From Lachnospiraceae bacterium (lineage in GTDB: Bacteria > Bacillota > Clostridia > Lachnospirales > Lachnospiraceae): 64,000 nt of DNA. The DNA is taken from contig JAQXLY010000016.1 in assembly GCA_029012365.1 (NCBI GenBank), positions 62,001 through 126,000 on the forward strand. Reading direction: 5' to 3'. Position numbers and translations under genes: made by a program. The notes below the pieces were generated by a model that made no database searches, had not been told where the DNA came from, and saw only the letters and a list, made by a program, of their open reading frames with translations. Below are positions 26,448-35,027 of this stretch, piece after piece; the stretch's first letter is position 1; each line of letters begins with the position of its first letter.

Positions 26448-26755
26448 CTATAAAGATTCGGGTGTCAAAAGTCTCATGGACTGCAAGGCACTTGCCCTGT
26501 GTAAGTTTTTTTATTGGAATTCTACGGAGGATGATAGACTTTCTTATTACTCCATACTCTGGTCAGCAACGCTCGGACAGGACGTCCGAGCGAGGTCGCA
26601 CGCGACAAGGATGTCGCGTAAGAACCGGTTGCGTCACTTTTACTCTTCGTATCGGAGTAATTAGAAAGACTTCATCCGGAGTCCATGACAAGAAAAAACT
26701 TACACAGGGCAAGTTCCGCTGTCATAAGTACCTTTTGACACCCGAATCCTATAAA
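26448..26755. mobile_element. Miniature inverted-repeat element (MITE-like) with 7-bp target duplication
   Basis: The element spans 26455-26748 (294 bp). Its ends are a perfect 17-bp inverted repeat, GATTCGGGTGTCAAAAG, at 26455-26471 and its complement at 26732-26748. The same 7 bases, CTATAAA, lie immediately outside both ends (26448-26454 and 26749-26755), as expected for target duplication. A second perfect 22-bp inverted repeat joins 26490-26511 to 26693-26714, and weaker pairing continues inward. The apex has two perfect hairpins: 26570-26578 with 26584-26592, and 26601-26607 with 26612-26618. No open frame inside looks real. It resembles a non-autonomous element mobilised by a transposase elsewhere. 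Confidence 0.75.
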
Positions 26756-26763
26756 AGGAAAAT

Positions 26764-26793
26764 AGGGCTACCACACAATAAAAGTGGCAGCCC
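26764..26793 (-). terminator. Terminator of the GNAT gene
   Basis: AGGGCTACCAC (26764-26774) and GTGGCAGCCCT (26783-26793) form an 11-bp stem with one mismatch. Read on the minus strand it follows the GNAT stop codon and is followed by a T-rich stretch. Confidence 0.55.
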
Positions 26794-26808
26794 TAAGATT
26801 TCATTTTA

Positions 26809-27366
26809 TTATCTCTTAATTTCCCGAATCATGGAATACTCATTCAGTAAGGTTCCGTCTTTTAAACGAATCGCATTCGGTCTGACACCTGTAATACGAA
26901 ATCCCATTTTCTCATACAGGGCACGTGCACGGCTGTTTCCCTCGACAAATTCCAACTCAATCTGCAGAATATCCGGATTATTTTCTGCAATACGAATCAT
27001 TTCCTCGAATAATTTCGTCCCGATGCCCTGATTCCAAAATTCACTTAAAAGAGCAATAGCTACACTTGCACGGTGTCTGGTTTTTATGCCTTTACTCCAT
27101 GATATCTGGCAGTTTCCGGCGACCTTTCCCTCAACCAGACATACAAGCATTGCTTCATGATCGGAGGCATTTACCCGGTCAAAGAGTTCTTTTTCTCCTT
27201 CCGGAGTATATTTGCTGCATTCCTCCGGATAACGTAAAATAAAATCTGTTTCACCGGCTGAAATAAAGAGATACTCTAACATTCCCTTAATATCTTCATC
27301 TTTAGGACTGCGAATCAGTGCATTGCGACCATCCTTAAGCTGAAATCCAATGTCATGAATAATCAT
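26809..27366 (-). CDS. GNAT-family N-acetyltransferase
   Basis: 185 residues with the acetyl-CoA-binding core: VAIALLSEFWNQGIGTKLFE (motif A, Q/RxxGxG-type) and NSRARALYEKMGFRITG (motif B). It transfers acetyl groups to an unknown amine or protein N-terminus. The ATG at 27366 (GAGAGG upstream) is preferred to an upstream in-frame start that would include unlikely residues. It lies just downstream of lexA on the same strand, 73 bases away, but its own promoter was not identified. Confidence 0.85.
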   Translation of the reverse strand: MIIHDIGFQLKDGRNALIRSPKDEDIKGMLEYLFISAGETDFILRYPEECSKYTPEGEKELFDRVNASDHEAMLVCLVEGKVAGNCQISWSKGIKTRHRASVAIALLSEFWNQGIGTKLFEEMIRIAENNPDILQIELEFVEGNSRARALYEKMGFRITGVRPNAIRLKDGTLLNEYSMIREIKR

Positions 27367-27439
27367 AAATAAACCTCTCACATACCTGATATAAGCACTG
27401 ACTAACACAAATGTGTAAATGGCGGGAGAGAAGAACTCC

Positions 27440-28054
27440 CTAAAACACCCTGAACAAACCGATAACCTTACCGAGAATTTCAACTTCATTTACAATAATC
27501 GGGTCCATCGTATCATTTTCCGGCTGAAGACGATAGAAGCCGTCTTCCTTATAAAAGGTTTTAACCGTAACGGAATCCTCGATGAGAGCAACCACAAAGT
27601 CTCCGTTTCTTGCATAATTCTGCTTTTTCACAAGAATCTGGTCACCGTTAAAGATACCGGCATTAATCATACTGTCTCCCTTTACATGAAGCATAAAAGT
27701 CTCCGCATTCGGAAGATAGTCGGTCGGAATCGGGAAATAGGACTCGACATTTTCTACCGCAAGAATCGGCTGACCCGCAGTCACTGTACCGACTACCGGG
27801 ATATATGCCATTTCACGACGTGTAATATTGAAATTATCGTCTACAATCTCAATCGCCCGCGGCTTTGCCGGGTCACGGCGGATATAGCCGTTCTTCTCCA
27901 GACTCTCTAAGTGAGCGTGAACAGAGGATGTAGACTTTAAATTAACCGCCTCGCAAATCTCACGGACCGCAGGCGGGTACCCCTTATTTAGGATGCGTTC
28001 TTTCATAAAATCTAAGATTTCCTGCTGCTTCGCAGTAATTTTACCATAACTCAT
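27440..28054 (-). CDS. lexA: LexA repressor, SOS regulator
   Basis: 204 residues, standard length. An N-terminal winged helix (ILDFMKERILNKGYPPAVRE, STSSVHAHLESLEKNGYIRR) binds DNA. The C-terminal peptidase domain has the self-cleavage site Ala93-Gly94 (VTAGQP), Ser128 (GDSM) and Lys165 (SVTVK). RecA filaments trigger self-cleavage and derepress SOS genes. AGGAGG precedes the ATG. It is divergent from a yneA-like gene; the shared region holds several LexA-box-like sites, including one inside the lexA promoter spacer, so autoregulation is expected. Confidence 0.97.
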   Translation of the reverse strand: MSYGKITAKQQEILDFMKERILNKGYPPAVREICEAVNLKSTSSVHAHLESLEKNGYIRRDPAKPRAIEIVDDNFNITRREMAYIPVVGTVTAGQPILAVENVESYFPIPTDYLPNAETFMLHVKGDSMINAGIFNGDQILVKKQNYARNGDFVVALIEDSVTVKTFYKEDGFYRLQPENDTMDPIIVNEVEILGKVIGLFRVF

Positions 28055-28094
28055 GAGATACCTCCTCTTAACTGTGTCATCTGCCTTCGAGTAT

Positions 28095-28197
28095 AGTATA
28101 TCACACAGAACGCCCGTTTGTCAAACTTTTGTTCGAATTTTTTGCTTTTTTATATTGACAAACAGATGTTTGCATGCTATATTATAAACAGATGTTC
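28095..28197. promoter_or_regulatory. Divergent SOS control region with four LexA-box-like sites
   Basis: Four GAAC-N4-GTTC-type sites, each with zero to two mismatches: GAACGCCCGTTT (28108-28119), AAACTTTTGTTC (28123-28134), AAACAGATGTTT (28160-28171) and AAACAGATGTTC (28186-28197). The lexA promoter reads TTGACA (28124-28119) and TATACT (28100-28095) on the minus strand. The yneA-like promoter reads TTGACA (28155-28160), 17 bases, TATATT (28178-28183). Sites overlap both promoters. Confidence 0.7.
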
Positions 28198-28237
28198 GGG
28201 AAAATATGTTCTATTATTTAAAAGGAGGCCTGATTTT

Positions 28238-28630
28238 ATGACCAGAGCAATAAATACGGAGAATGTCGAAGAATATCGTTCGTTCCGGCTGATTGCAGAG
28301 GAACGCCGCAAAAAGAAGCAGAAGACTTTTATACAGCACGCCATAGTCCTTATGGTCTGCATTTTATTACTGATACTTGGATTTGTTCTTTTCCTGCCTT
28401 CCGCAGAAGCAGGTGCCGAAAGTATGGTTTCCTATGAGAAGCGTATCGTTTCAGTTCAGGTCGTTCAGAATGACACACTTTGGAATATTGCAGAACGCTT
28501 TTATTGCAAAGAAAAAGAAAGTATCCCGGAGTTTGTCCGTTCCATCAAAAAAACAAATCATCTGGAAGGGGATACCATCTACCCGGATACTTACCTTGTC
28601 ATTCAGTATTACGTGAAAAAGCCTCTGTAA
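28238..28630 (+). CDS. LysM-domain membrane protein, YneA-like SOS cell-division suppressor
   Basis: 130 residues. A basic cytosolic start (ERRKKKQ) leads into one membrane helix (about 33-53). A short outer linker is followed by a LysM peptidoglycan-binding domain (about 70-122: VQNDTLWNIAERFYCK, DTIYPDTYLVI). This is the layout of B. subtilis YneA, which halts division during SOS, and the gene is divergent from lexA as there. AAAGGAGG and an ATG at 28238 give the start. LexA-box-like sites overlap its promoter. Function is inferred from layout and context; sequence identity to YneA was not measured. Confidence 0.82.
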   Translation: MTRAINTENVEEYRSFRLIAEERRKKKQKTFIQHAIVLMVCILLLILGFVLFLPSAEAGAESMVSYEKRIVSVQVVQNDTLWNIAERFYCKEKESIPEFVRSIKKTNHLEGDTIYPDTYLVIQYYVKKPL

Positions 28631-28650
28631 TATATGCCTTACTTTATCTT

Positions 28651-29379
28651 TTATATGTCTGTTCGTTTTTTCCATGCAGGTAATGTTCCATCCGTCACCG
28701 CATGAAACATACGCTCTTTTGAACCTTTGTATTCTTCGTTTAAAAATTTTACGAGCTTTTTTGCATCGGCACGTTTGGTATATCCGTCTGCCGGACAAGG
28801 GTTCTTTTTTACCGGAAGATTATACCTGTGCTGAAAACCGATAATATCCGCTTCCTCTACATAAATTAACGGCCGGATCAGCGTAATATCCGATCTGTCC
28901 AGATAGGTGACGGGAGAGAAGCAGTTATACCGTCCCTCATAGAGCAGTGATAGTAACATTGTCTCCACTACATCATCTTTATGATGTGCATAGGCTGATT
29001 TGTTGCACCCAAGCTCCTTTGCTTTGTCATTAAAAGCTCCTTTTCTCAGTTTTGCACACAGAGAGCACGGGTTACTTTCTTCACGTATTTTAAACACCAC
29101 ATCACTAATCTCGGTTTTCTGAATATAATATGGAACATCCAGTTCTTTGCAAAGCTCTTTGATTTCACTTAAATTAAAACCTTCGAAGCCTAAATCAACG
29201 GTAATGGCACATATTTCAAACGGATTCAGATAAAAGCGGCGTAATCCTGCAAGCGCATAAAGAAGAGTGAGGGAGTCTTTTCCTCCGGAAATCCCTATAG
29301 CAATCTTGTCTCCGGGCTGTATCATTTGATAATCATCAACCGCTTTTCTTGTATAGCTTAACAACTGTTGTAATTTCAT
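28651..29379 (-). CDS. ttcA: tRNA 2-thiocytidine biosynthesis protein TtcA-like
   Basis: 242 residues. The PP-loop ATP pyrophosphatase motif SGGKDS (about residue 32) and the two-cysteine motif CSLC (about 100) fit the TtcA/TtuA group, which thiolates tRNA bases using a 4Fe-4S cluster. A third Cys in NPCPADG (about 190) may complete the cluster. AAAGGA lies about seven bases before the ATG at 29379; the ORF could extend nine codons upstream but without a ribosome site. It converges with the yneA-like gene, with 20 bases between stops. Confidence 0.88.
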   Translation of the reverse strand: MKLQQLLSYTRKAVDDYQMIQPGDKIAIGISGGKDSLTLLYALAGLRRFYLNPFEICAITVDLGFEGFNLSEIKELCKELDVPYYIQKTEISDVVFKIREESNPCSLCAKLRKGAFNDKAKELGCNKSAYAHHKDDVVETMLLSLLYEGRYNCFSPVTYLDRSDITLIRPLIYVEEADIIGFQHRYNLPVKKNPCPADGYTKRADAKKLVKFLNEEYKGSKERMFHAVTDGTLPAWKKRTDI

Positions 29380-29574
29380 ATTCAATTCCTTTCCAATCTT
29401 TTCCATATGTTATAATATATAGTATTTTTTGCATGTTAACTATACCATATCATGCGTTTTTTGACAAGTTTTTTGTATCCTGTACAAATCTGACACACTT
29501 ATAACACTTTTGTTTTTTAGAATAGTTTCGTACGAATGAAACAGAAACATACTTTCGGAAGGTGGTTATTTTTA

Positions 29575-31965
29575 GTGAAAAATACAAAACAATTACATAG
29601 AAAGAAATTTATTTTCAGATGTATATCCGGCGCTATTTTTTCCCTTTTATTTACTATCGGCGTTTTTGGTCATCAAAATATTTCAAAGGCAAGCGCAGCC
29701 ATATTGCGCATAAAAAACCATGTAACAAATAAAACAACGAATTATACCGGAACGCAGGTTTTCTACAAGGTAAACGATGAGATAATTCAAACAGATTATC
29801 CGGGTATTATCTGCCCAAATGGAGCAGCTGTCGGTTCCTATCAGGAAATTTTTGAAGCAAAGCTCGGAACAACATCGGATTATACGGAAGGTAAAAATGA
29901 CTTTACCATCACCTACGGTCCTTATTCCATTCAAATGACACTCGGTAAAACCGAAGCTCTTGTAAACGGTAAAAAGCAGACTATGCCAAATGCTCCGTAT
30001 TTATATTCATTTCAAAACAAATCCGAAACCTATTTATACGTACCGACACGTTTTGTTGCCGAAACGCTTGGTTTTACATATTCATGGGACAGTGTTGCAG
30101 CCACAGCCTCTATCAGCCGTCAGAACATATTTTATGACGGAAAAGACAAAATAACATATACAGGAATCATTCCGACATTCTCAATTAACGGATGTGTGGT
30201 TTCCTCTAATAATTTTCCGGGCTATATACTAGAGGACGTTGCCTTTTTTGAAGCAGAAGACTATTTTAAAGATTCCGGAATGGCATCTTATGCTTATGCA
30301 GAAGGAAGCGGATTGATTTTATTAAAGAAGGGGGAGATTTTAGTACGACTTGTGTTGGACAGTCCGATTGCATATATCAATGACACTCCATATCTTCTGG
30401 ATGCGGTTCCTCGTCTGATTACACCGCAAAATTCATCGGAGGCCAGGGTATATCTGCCGGCTAAATTCGTTGCAGAGGCACTTGGCTATCGTGTTATATA
30501 TCAGGAAGCAACAGGCAATTTCGAGGTAACGGGTAGTCTGCCTGCGAAAGACAATCAGAACGCACCCCCTTCGGATGTATCAGGCACTGTTATACCTGAT
30601 ACCGCCTCATACGGAAAAATTTTATTTTCCCATGAGACAAACGAACAAATTATAGCCCATTTTAAAGAACAAGGCTACCACGTTCCTGCAGCGATTTCCG
30701 CATATTCCTGTTTAAATTCGGATGCGTTATATTTAAAAGGAATTGATTTTAATAATATTCGGATTACAGACAAAACGGATGTAATAGAAATTGAAGCGGC
30801 AATGTGCCGAAATCCGTTTGATAGAACTCCATATTATGACACCCGGAATTCTTATATAAACTATTGTTACATAGCAGGAACCGAATGTTTGAAAATTTTT
30901 ATTTTCAAGACAAAAGAATTAAGTTATTATGCCTATCCTGCACCTGACGGTTGTGTAGTTCACTTTACGGATGCTTTGACAGAAGCTCGCGATAATTTAA
31001 AATTTATCGGCGTATCCGAGCCGAATAAAGAATTGGGTGACACCGAAATTTTTTCGGAAAGTGAAATATCACAGTCTCTGCCGGAGGCAGTCTTTTCCAG
31101 AAACCATTTTGTAATACGTCTTCCGGAAAATATTGCTCCAAATTCACTGGTTGATGTTGATGAATATGATAAAAACCGTTTCACAATCTCTATTCCGGGA
31201 AACCACATATCATTTTTGTCGGAACAGAAGGCCTATAATCCGGTAAAATCATTAAAAAACTTTCAAATAAACTATAATGCATCAAACAATGCAACTGTGA
31301 TTACATTTAATACCACAAAGATTCAAGGGTATGCCATTACAGTAAATGGCGGATATCTTGCAATTAAAATTGCCGACCCTCCTGAAATCTATGATAAAAT
31401 AGTTGTTCTTGATGCCGGGCATGGGGGAATCGACCCGGGTACAACCCGTGGAAATGTGTATGAGAAGAATATTAATTTCAATGTTATAAATCAGTACGTA
31501 AAAGAATATTTTTCAAATTCTGATATTAAAATATATTACACACGTACAACGGATACGAAGATCGCACTGCAGACCCGTGCTGACTTTGCTGCCTTGGTGG
31601 GAGCGGATTTTTTCATCAGCTTTCACGTAAATGCCCACTCAAATTCGGCGGTAAACGGTACAAGCGTATATTATTCGGCTTCAAACAATCAACCAAACAG
31701 TTCAGGACTAAAAAGCTCTGTTTTGGCAAATACTCTCGTGAATTATCTGTCTAAAGCATGGGGCACTAAAAACCGCGGTATTATATCCGAGAAATTCGTA
31801 GTTGTTCACAATAATTCCGTTCCTGCAGTTTTGGTGGAATGCGGATTTATTACAAATGATGTTGATTTTGCAAAAATCAAGGATTCCTCATACCAAAAGA
31901 AGGCTGCCAAGGCTATTTTTGATGCGGTAAACGAGATTTTTGAACAATATCCGACACGAAGATGA
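29575..31965 (+). CDS. Secreted N-acetylmuramoyl-L-alanine amidase with stalk-type domains
   Basis: 796 residues from a GTG at 29575, which has GGAAGGTGG about nine bases upstream; the ATG at 29536 lacks one. A signal peptide lies at about 8-40. Two copper-amine-oxidase-N-like stalk domains follow (LYVPTRFVAETLGF and VYLPAKFVAEALGY). After a linker (about 330) and a beta-rich middle comes a C-terminal amidase_3 domain: DAGHGGIDPG (zinc His), EKNIN (Glu), SFHVNAH (His) and LVECGF (catalytic Glu). It cleaves the MurNAc-L-Ala bond. The neighbour downstream is a secreted glycosidase-like protein, suggesting a shared wall role. Confidence 0.92.
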   Translation: MKNTKQLHRKKFIFRCISGAIFSLLFTIGVFGHQNISKASAAILRIKNHVTNKTTNYTGTQVFYKVNDEIIQTDYPGIICPNGAAVGSYQEIFEAKLGTTSDYTEGKNDFTITYGPYSIQMTLGKTEALVNGKKQTMPNAPYLYSFQNKSETYLYVPTRFVAETLGFTYSWDSVAATASISRQNIFYDGKDKITYTGIIPTFSINGCVVSSNNFPGYILEDVAFFEAEDYFKDSGMASYAYAEGSGLILLKKGEILVRLVLDSPIAYINDTPYLLDAVPRLITPQNSSEARVYLPAKFVAEALGYRVIYQEATGNFEVTGSLPAKDNQNAPPSDVSGTVIPDTASYGKILFSHETNEQIIAHFKEQGYHVPAAISAYSCLNSDALYLKGIDFNNIRITDKTDVIEIEAAMCRNPFDRTPYYDTRNSYINYCYIAGTECLKIFIFKTKELSYYAYPAPDGCVVHFTDALTEARDNLKFIGVSEPNKELGDTEIFSESEISQSLPEAVFSRNHFVIRLPENIAPNSLVDVDEYDKNRFTISIPGNHISFLSEQKAYNPVKSLKNFQINYNASNNATVITFNTTKIQGYAITVNGGYLAIKIADPPEIYDKIVVLDAGHGGIDPGTTRGNVYEKNINFNVINQYVKEYFSNSDIKIYYTRTTDTKIALQTRADFAALVGADFFISFHVNAHSNSAVNGTSVYYSASNNQPNSSGLKSSVLANTLVNYLSKAWGTKNRGIISEKFVVVHNNSVPAVLVECGFITNDVDFAKIKDSSYQKKAAKAIFDAVNEIFEQYPTRR

Positions 31966-32050
31966 GTAGTAATTCTGTCTTGAATGACTTGCCGGCCGGA
32001 TTATCTACAATTTTATAATAATAAACAGTTATCAAATGGGAGGATTTCAT

Positions 32051-33829
32051 ATGAATATGAAACATTTTAAACGTTTTTTATCTTTGTTTGTGTTTTCAAT
32101 AATAACAATATTTACGCTGTCTTCTGGGAAAGATATGCCCGCCTCTGCAGCTTCCCTTCATATTTCTGCCGAATATGAGAAAGAAAAACTTACAAATTCC
32201 TTAGAAGTAAAATTATCCATCGACAGTTCTTCCGAACTGACGATGTTGAAATATGCTTATGCCAGGGTACCGAAAAGCATTTACTTTACAATTAATGAAA
32301 GAAAAGGTACCGCAATCACCAAAAACGAAAAAGGGGAATATTCCTTTTTTATCAAAAAAAACGGTTATGTCTCTGTCATTGCTATTAATAAAGCAGGGGA
32401 GGAAGCACTCCTGGTATTTAAAGTCACAAATATAGACACAGAAGCTCCGGAAATCTCCATATCCGCTGTAGAGGAAACGGGAACCGGCTCTTATTCGGTG
32501 GATATCAAAGCAACAGATGATATGTCGGATAATATTTCTGTCCGCTATGTACAGGGAGCATATGCTTCACCTACCGATAAAGTATGGAAGAAAGCGGAAG
32601 AGTTCTTCAATCAAAAGGAGCTTTCCTTAGAGGAAGGGAAATATACATTTCTTGTAACCGATGAAGCAGGCAATACCTATGTTACTATCCGCCGTTTTGG
32701 AAAATCCGATGAAACCGACAAAGAATTTCGTGCAGTCTGGATCGCTTATCTTGAATTTAAATCTACCGGTTATACGAAAGAAGAATTTCAGACACATATT
32801 GAAACTATGTTTAACGAAGTATGTGCTATGAATATGAATGCAGTCGTTGTTCATGTCAGACCTTTCGGTGATGCAATGTATCGTTCCGATTATTTTCCTT
32901 GGTCACGCTATGTGTCCGGAGTTCAGGGAAAAGACCCCGGATTTGACCCTCTGGAAATAATGGTGGAGGAAGCACATGCAAGAGGACTTGAATTCCATGC
33001 ATGGATTAATCCATATCGAATCACATCCTCATCAACTAATGTATTAGATTTAAGCATTGATAATCCGGCCAGAATATATCGTACCGACAATTCTACAAAG
33101 AATGATCGCAATGTGCTTGCCTACGGCGGTAAATTGTACTATAATCCGGCCTCACCGAAAGTCCAAACACTTCTTGTAAACGGTATAAAAGAAATTGTTA
33201 AAAACTATGATGTAGACGGTATTCATTTTGATGACTACTTTTATCCGGCGCTTGGTAAAAATTTCACAACCAATTTTGATGCACCGGAATACGAATCCTA
33301 TAAAAAGAAACAAATTGCAAAAGGAAAATCATATATGACAATCGCCGACTGGCGGCGTGAAAATGTTAATACATTAATACGCAATATCTATGCTGCAATA
33401 AAAGAGATTAATCCGAACACCGTATTCGGTATCAGTCCGGGTGGATTTATCGATGCATTAAAAGCAGATGATAAATATTATGTGGACTTTGAAACGTGGC
33501 TTGGGCATGACGGGTATATTGATTATTTATGTCCGCAGCTGTATTGGAGCAATCAACACAGTATTTATCCGTTTAACGATTTATTAGACCGTTTTATCGC
33601 TGCAGCAAAAAATCCGGATGTAAAGTTATATGTAGGTATTCCCGCATATAAAGCCGGAATCAAAACAGAAGGTACGGATTGGTATAAAAACTCAAATGTA
33701 CTCAGTGATATGATACGTTATTCAAGGAATACAAACAATGTAGACGGCTTTATTTTATTCAGCTATAACTACCTGATTTCAAAACGGAATTTTTCGGCAA
33801 TTAGAAATTTAATGCTTGAATTCAAATAA
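32051..33829 (+). CDS. Secreted GHL10-type glycoside hydrolase-like protein
   Basis: 592 residues. Signal peptide at about 3-35. A beta-sandwich N-terminal region (40-215) precedes a TIM-barrel of the GHL10/DUF187 family (about 225-590): FRAVWIAYLEF, HVRPFGDAMYRSDYFPWS, HAWINPYRI, VDGIHFDDYFYP and DYLCPQLYW. Acidic residues in HFDDYF and the barrel could be catalytic. Relatives include wall- and exopolysaccharide-acting enzymes. GGGAGG selects the ATG at 32051. It follows the amidase by about 85 bases and may share its message. Substrate not established. Confidence 0.88.
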   Translation: MNMKHFKRFLSLFVFSIITIFTLSSGKDMPASAASLHISAEYEKEKLTNSLEVKLSIDSSSELTMLKYAYARVPKSIYFTINERKGTAITKNEKGEYSFFIKKNGYVSVIAINKAGEEALLVFKVTNIDTEAPEISISAVEETGTGSYSVDIKATDDMSDNISVRYVQGAYASPTDKVWKKAEEFFNQKELSLEEGKYTFLVTDEAGNTYVTIRRFGKSDETDKEFRAVWIAYLEFKSTGYTKEEFQTHIETMFNEVCAMNMNAVVVHVRPFGDAMYRSDYFPWSRYVSGVQGKDPGFDPLEIMVEEAHARGLEFHAWINPYRITSSSTNVLDLSIDNPARIYRTDNSTKNDRNVLAYGGKLYYNPASPKVQTLLVNGIKEIVKNYDVDGIHFDDYFYPALGKNFTTNFDAPEYESYKKKQIAKGKSYMTIADWRRENVNTLIRNIYAAIKEINPNTVFGISPGGFIDALKADDKYYVDFETWLGHDGYIDYLCPQLYWSNQHSIYPFNDLLDRFIAAAKNPDVKLYVGIPAYKAGIKTEGTDWYKNSNVLSDMIRYSRNTNNVDGFILFSYNYLISKRNFSAIRNLMLEFK

Positions 33830-33834
33830 TCCCC

Positions 33835-33876
33835 ATCCCAAATTGCGTTAAACTATGGTTTAGCGCAATTTGGGAT
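33835..33876. repeat. Near-perfect 19-bp inverted repeat upstream of the XerS-like gene
   Basis: Arms of 19 bases, around 33834-33852 and 33857-33875, differ at one position (a G-U pair in RNA) across a 4-base loop TATG. Reading starts ATCCCAAATTGCG and ends CGCAATTTGGGAT. No run of T follows on the + strand, so it is a poor intrinsic terminator. It could be a bidirectional terminator or a recombination/regulatory site of the adjacent recombinase. A second smaller palindrome ATTTTC-GCA-GAAAAT lies at 33893-33907. Confidence 0.6.
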
Positions 33877-33927
33877 ATACTGCTCTGTAGGTATTTTCGC
33901 AGAAAATTTCACATAAATGGAGGAATT

Positions 33928-34986
33928 ATGATGGAACAAAGAACCTATCATGAACAGACTGCAATTAAAAACACAAAACGTCTTCGCGAACTGATTGCTG
34001 ATTTGCCACCATATGTTGCGACGTTTTTCCGCGGAATCGAACCGGTAACAGCATCCCGTACACGCATTGCCTATGCATTTGATTTGCATGTGTTCTTTGA
34101 ATTTCTGTCTGCAACAAACCCGTTATGTCAGGGGAAGCCGCTAAAAGAAATCGGCTTTGATATACTAACCGAATTAACCCCTATGGATATCGAAGAATAT
34201 CTGGAATATCTGAAGCTTTATACAAACCGCGAAGGAAAAGAGATTACAAATAATGAACGTGGCATTAAGCGAAAATTATCATCCCTACGTACCTTTTACC
34301 GATACTTTCACTCCAATCGTATGATAACCGAAAATCCAACCCTACAGGTAACAATGCCGAAAATTCATGACAAAAATATTATCCGGTTTGAACCAAACGA
34401 AGCCGCAGATTTTCTTGATCAGGTTGAAAGCGGTACCAGACTTACAAAACAGCAACAGATACGCCATGAATCAAGCAAGATAAGAGACCTTGCCATCACA
34501 ACACTACTGCTTGGTACAGGTATTCGTGTGTCGGAATGTGTCGGGATTGATATTAATGATATTGATTTCTCCAGTGACCGGATTAACATTGTCCGCAAAG
34601 GCGGGTATGAATCCTTTGTTTACTTTGGGGATGAGGTCAGAGAAGCTCTGCTCTCCTATTTGCAGGAACGCAAACAGCTTGTACCGAAGGAAGGACATGA
34701 AAATGCCTTTTTCCTCTCGAACCGCATGCAGCGCATCAGTGTCCGTAATGTAGAAGTACTTGTCAAAAAATACGCGGGAGTTGTAACAACCGTAAAGAAA
34801 ATAACACCACACAAATTGCGTAGCACTTACGGTACTGAGCTTTACAAAGAAACCGGGGACATTTATTTAGTAGCCGATGTCCTCGGTCACAAAGATGTAA
34901 ACACTACCCGCAAGCACTACGCAGATATTGAGGAAGAAAGACGACGCAGTGCCAAAAATGCTGTAACACTACGCGAAAAAAAATAA
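33928..34986 (+). CDS. Tyrosine recombinase, XerS-like
   Basis: 352 residues. The N-terminal core-binding domain has the long XerS-type extension (about 1-150). The catalytic domain carries all residues, numbered from 33928: Arg200 (GTGIRVSE), Lys224, His295 and Arg298 (PHKLRST), His321 (LGHKDV) and Tyr331 (KHYADI). Such enzymes break and rejoin DNA through the tyrosine; XerS in streptococci and lactococci alone resolves chromosome dimers at difSL, located next to its gene. GGAGG lies just upstream, favouring either of two adjacent ATGs. Whether this is a housekeeping XerS or an integron/phage type is inferred from length and layout. Confidence 0.85.
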   Translation: MMEQRTYHEQTAIKNTKRLRELIADLPPYVATFFRGIEPVTASRTRIAYAFDLHVFFEFLSATNPLCQGKPLKEIGFDILTELTPMDIEEYLEYLKLYTNREGKEITNNERGIKRKLSSLRTFYRYFHSNRMITENPTLQVTMPKIHDKNIIRFEPNEAADFLDQVESGTRLTKQQQIRHESSKIRDLAITTLLLGTGIRVSECVGIDINDIDFSSDRINIVRKGGYESFVYFGDEVREALLSYLQERKQLVPKEGHENAFFLSNRMQRISVRNVEVLVKKYAGVVTTVKKITPHKLRSTYGTELYKETGDIYLVADVLGHKDVNTTRKHYADIEEERRRSAKNAVTLREKK

Positions 34987-35027
34987 TGAAAAAATCAAGC
35001 TTATGTACGGCGTATGCCGTGAAACGG

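Noticed and set aside
26395..27031. Two plus-strand ORFs of 89 and 189 codons crossing the inverted-repeat element
   Set aside because: They read through the element and, in the longer case, into the antisense of a GNAT gene. The coding text is biased to repeats and there is no ribosome site.
35007..35020. Small hairpin ACGGC-GTAT-GCCGT between the XerS-like gene and blaI-type gene
   Set aside because: Five pairs only, and no T run on either side. Not enough for a terminator call.
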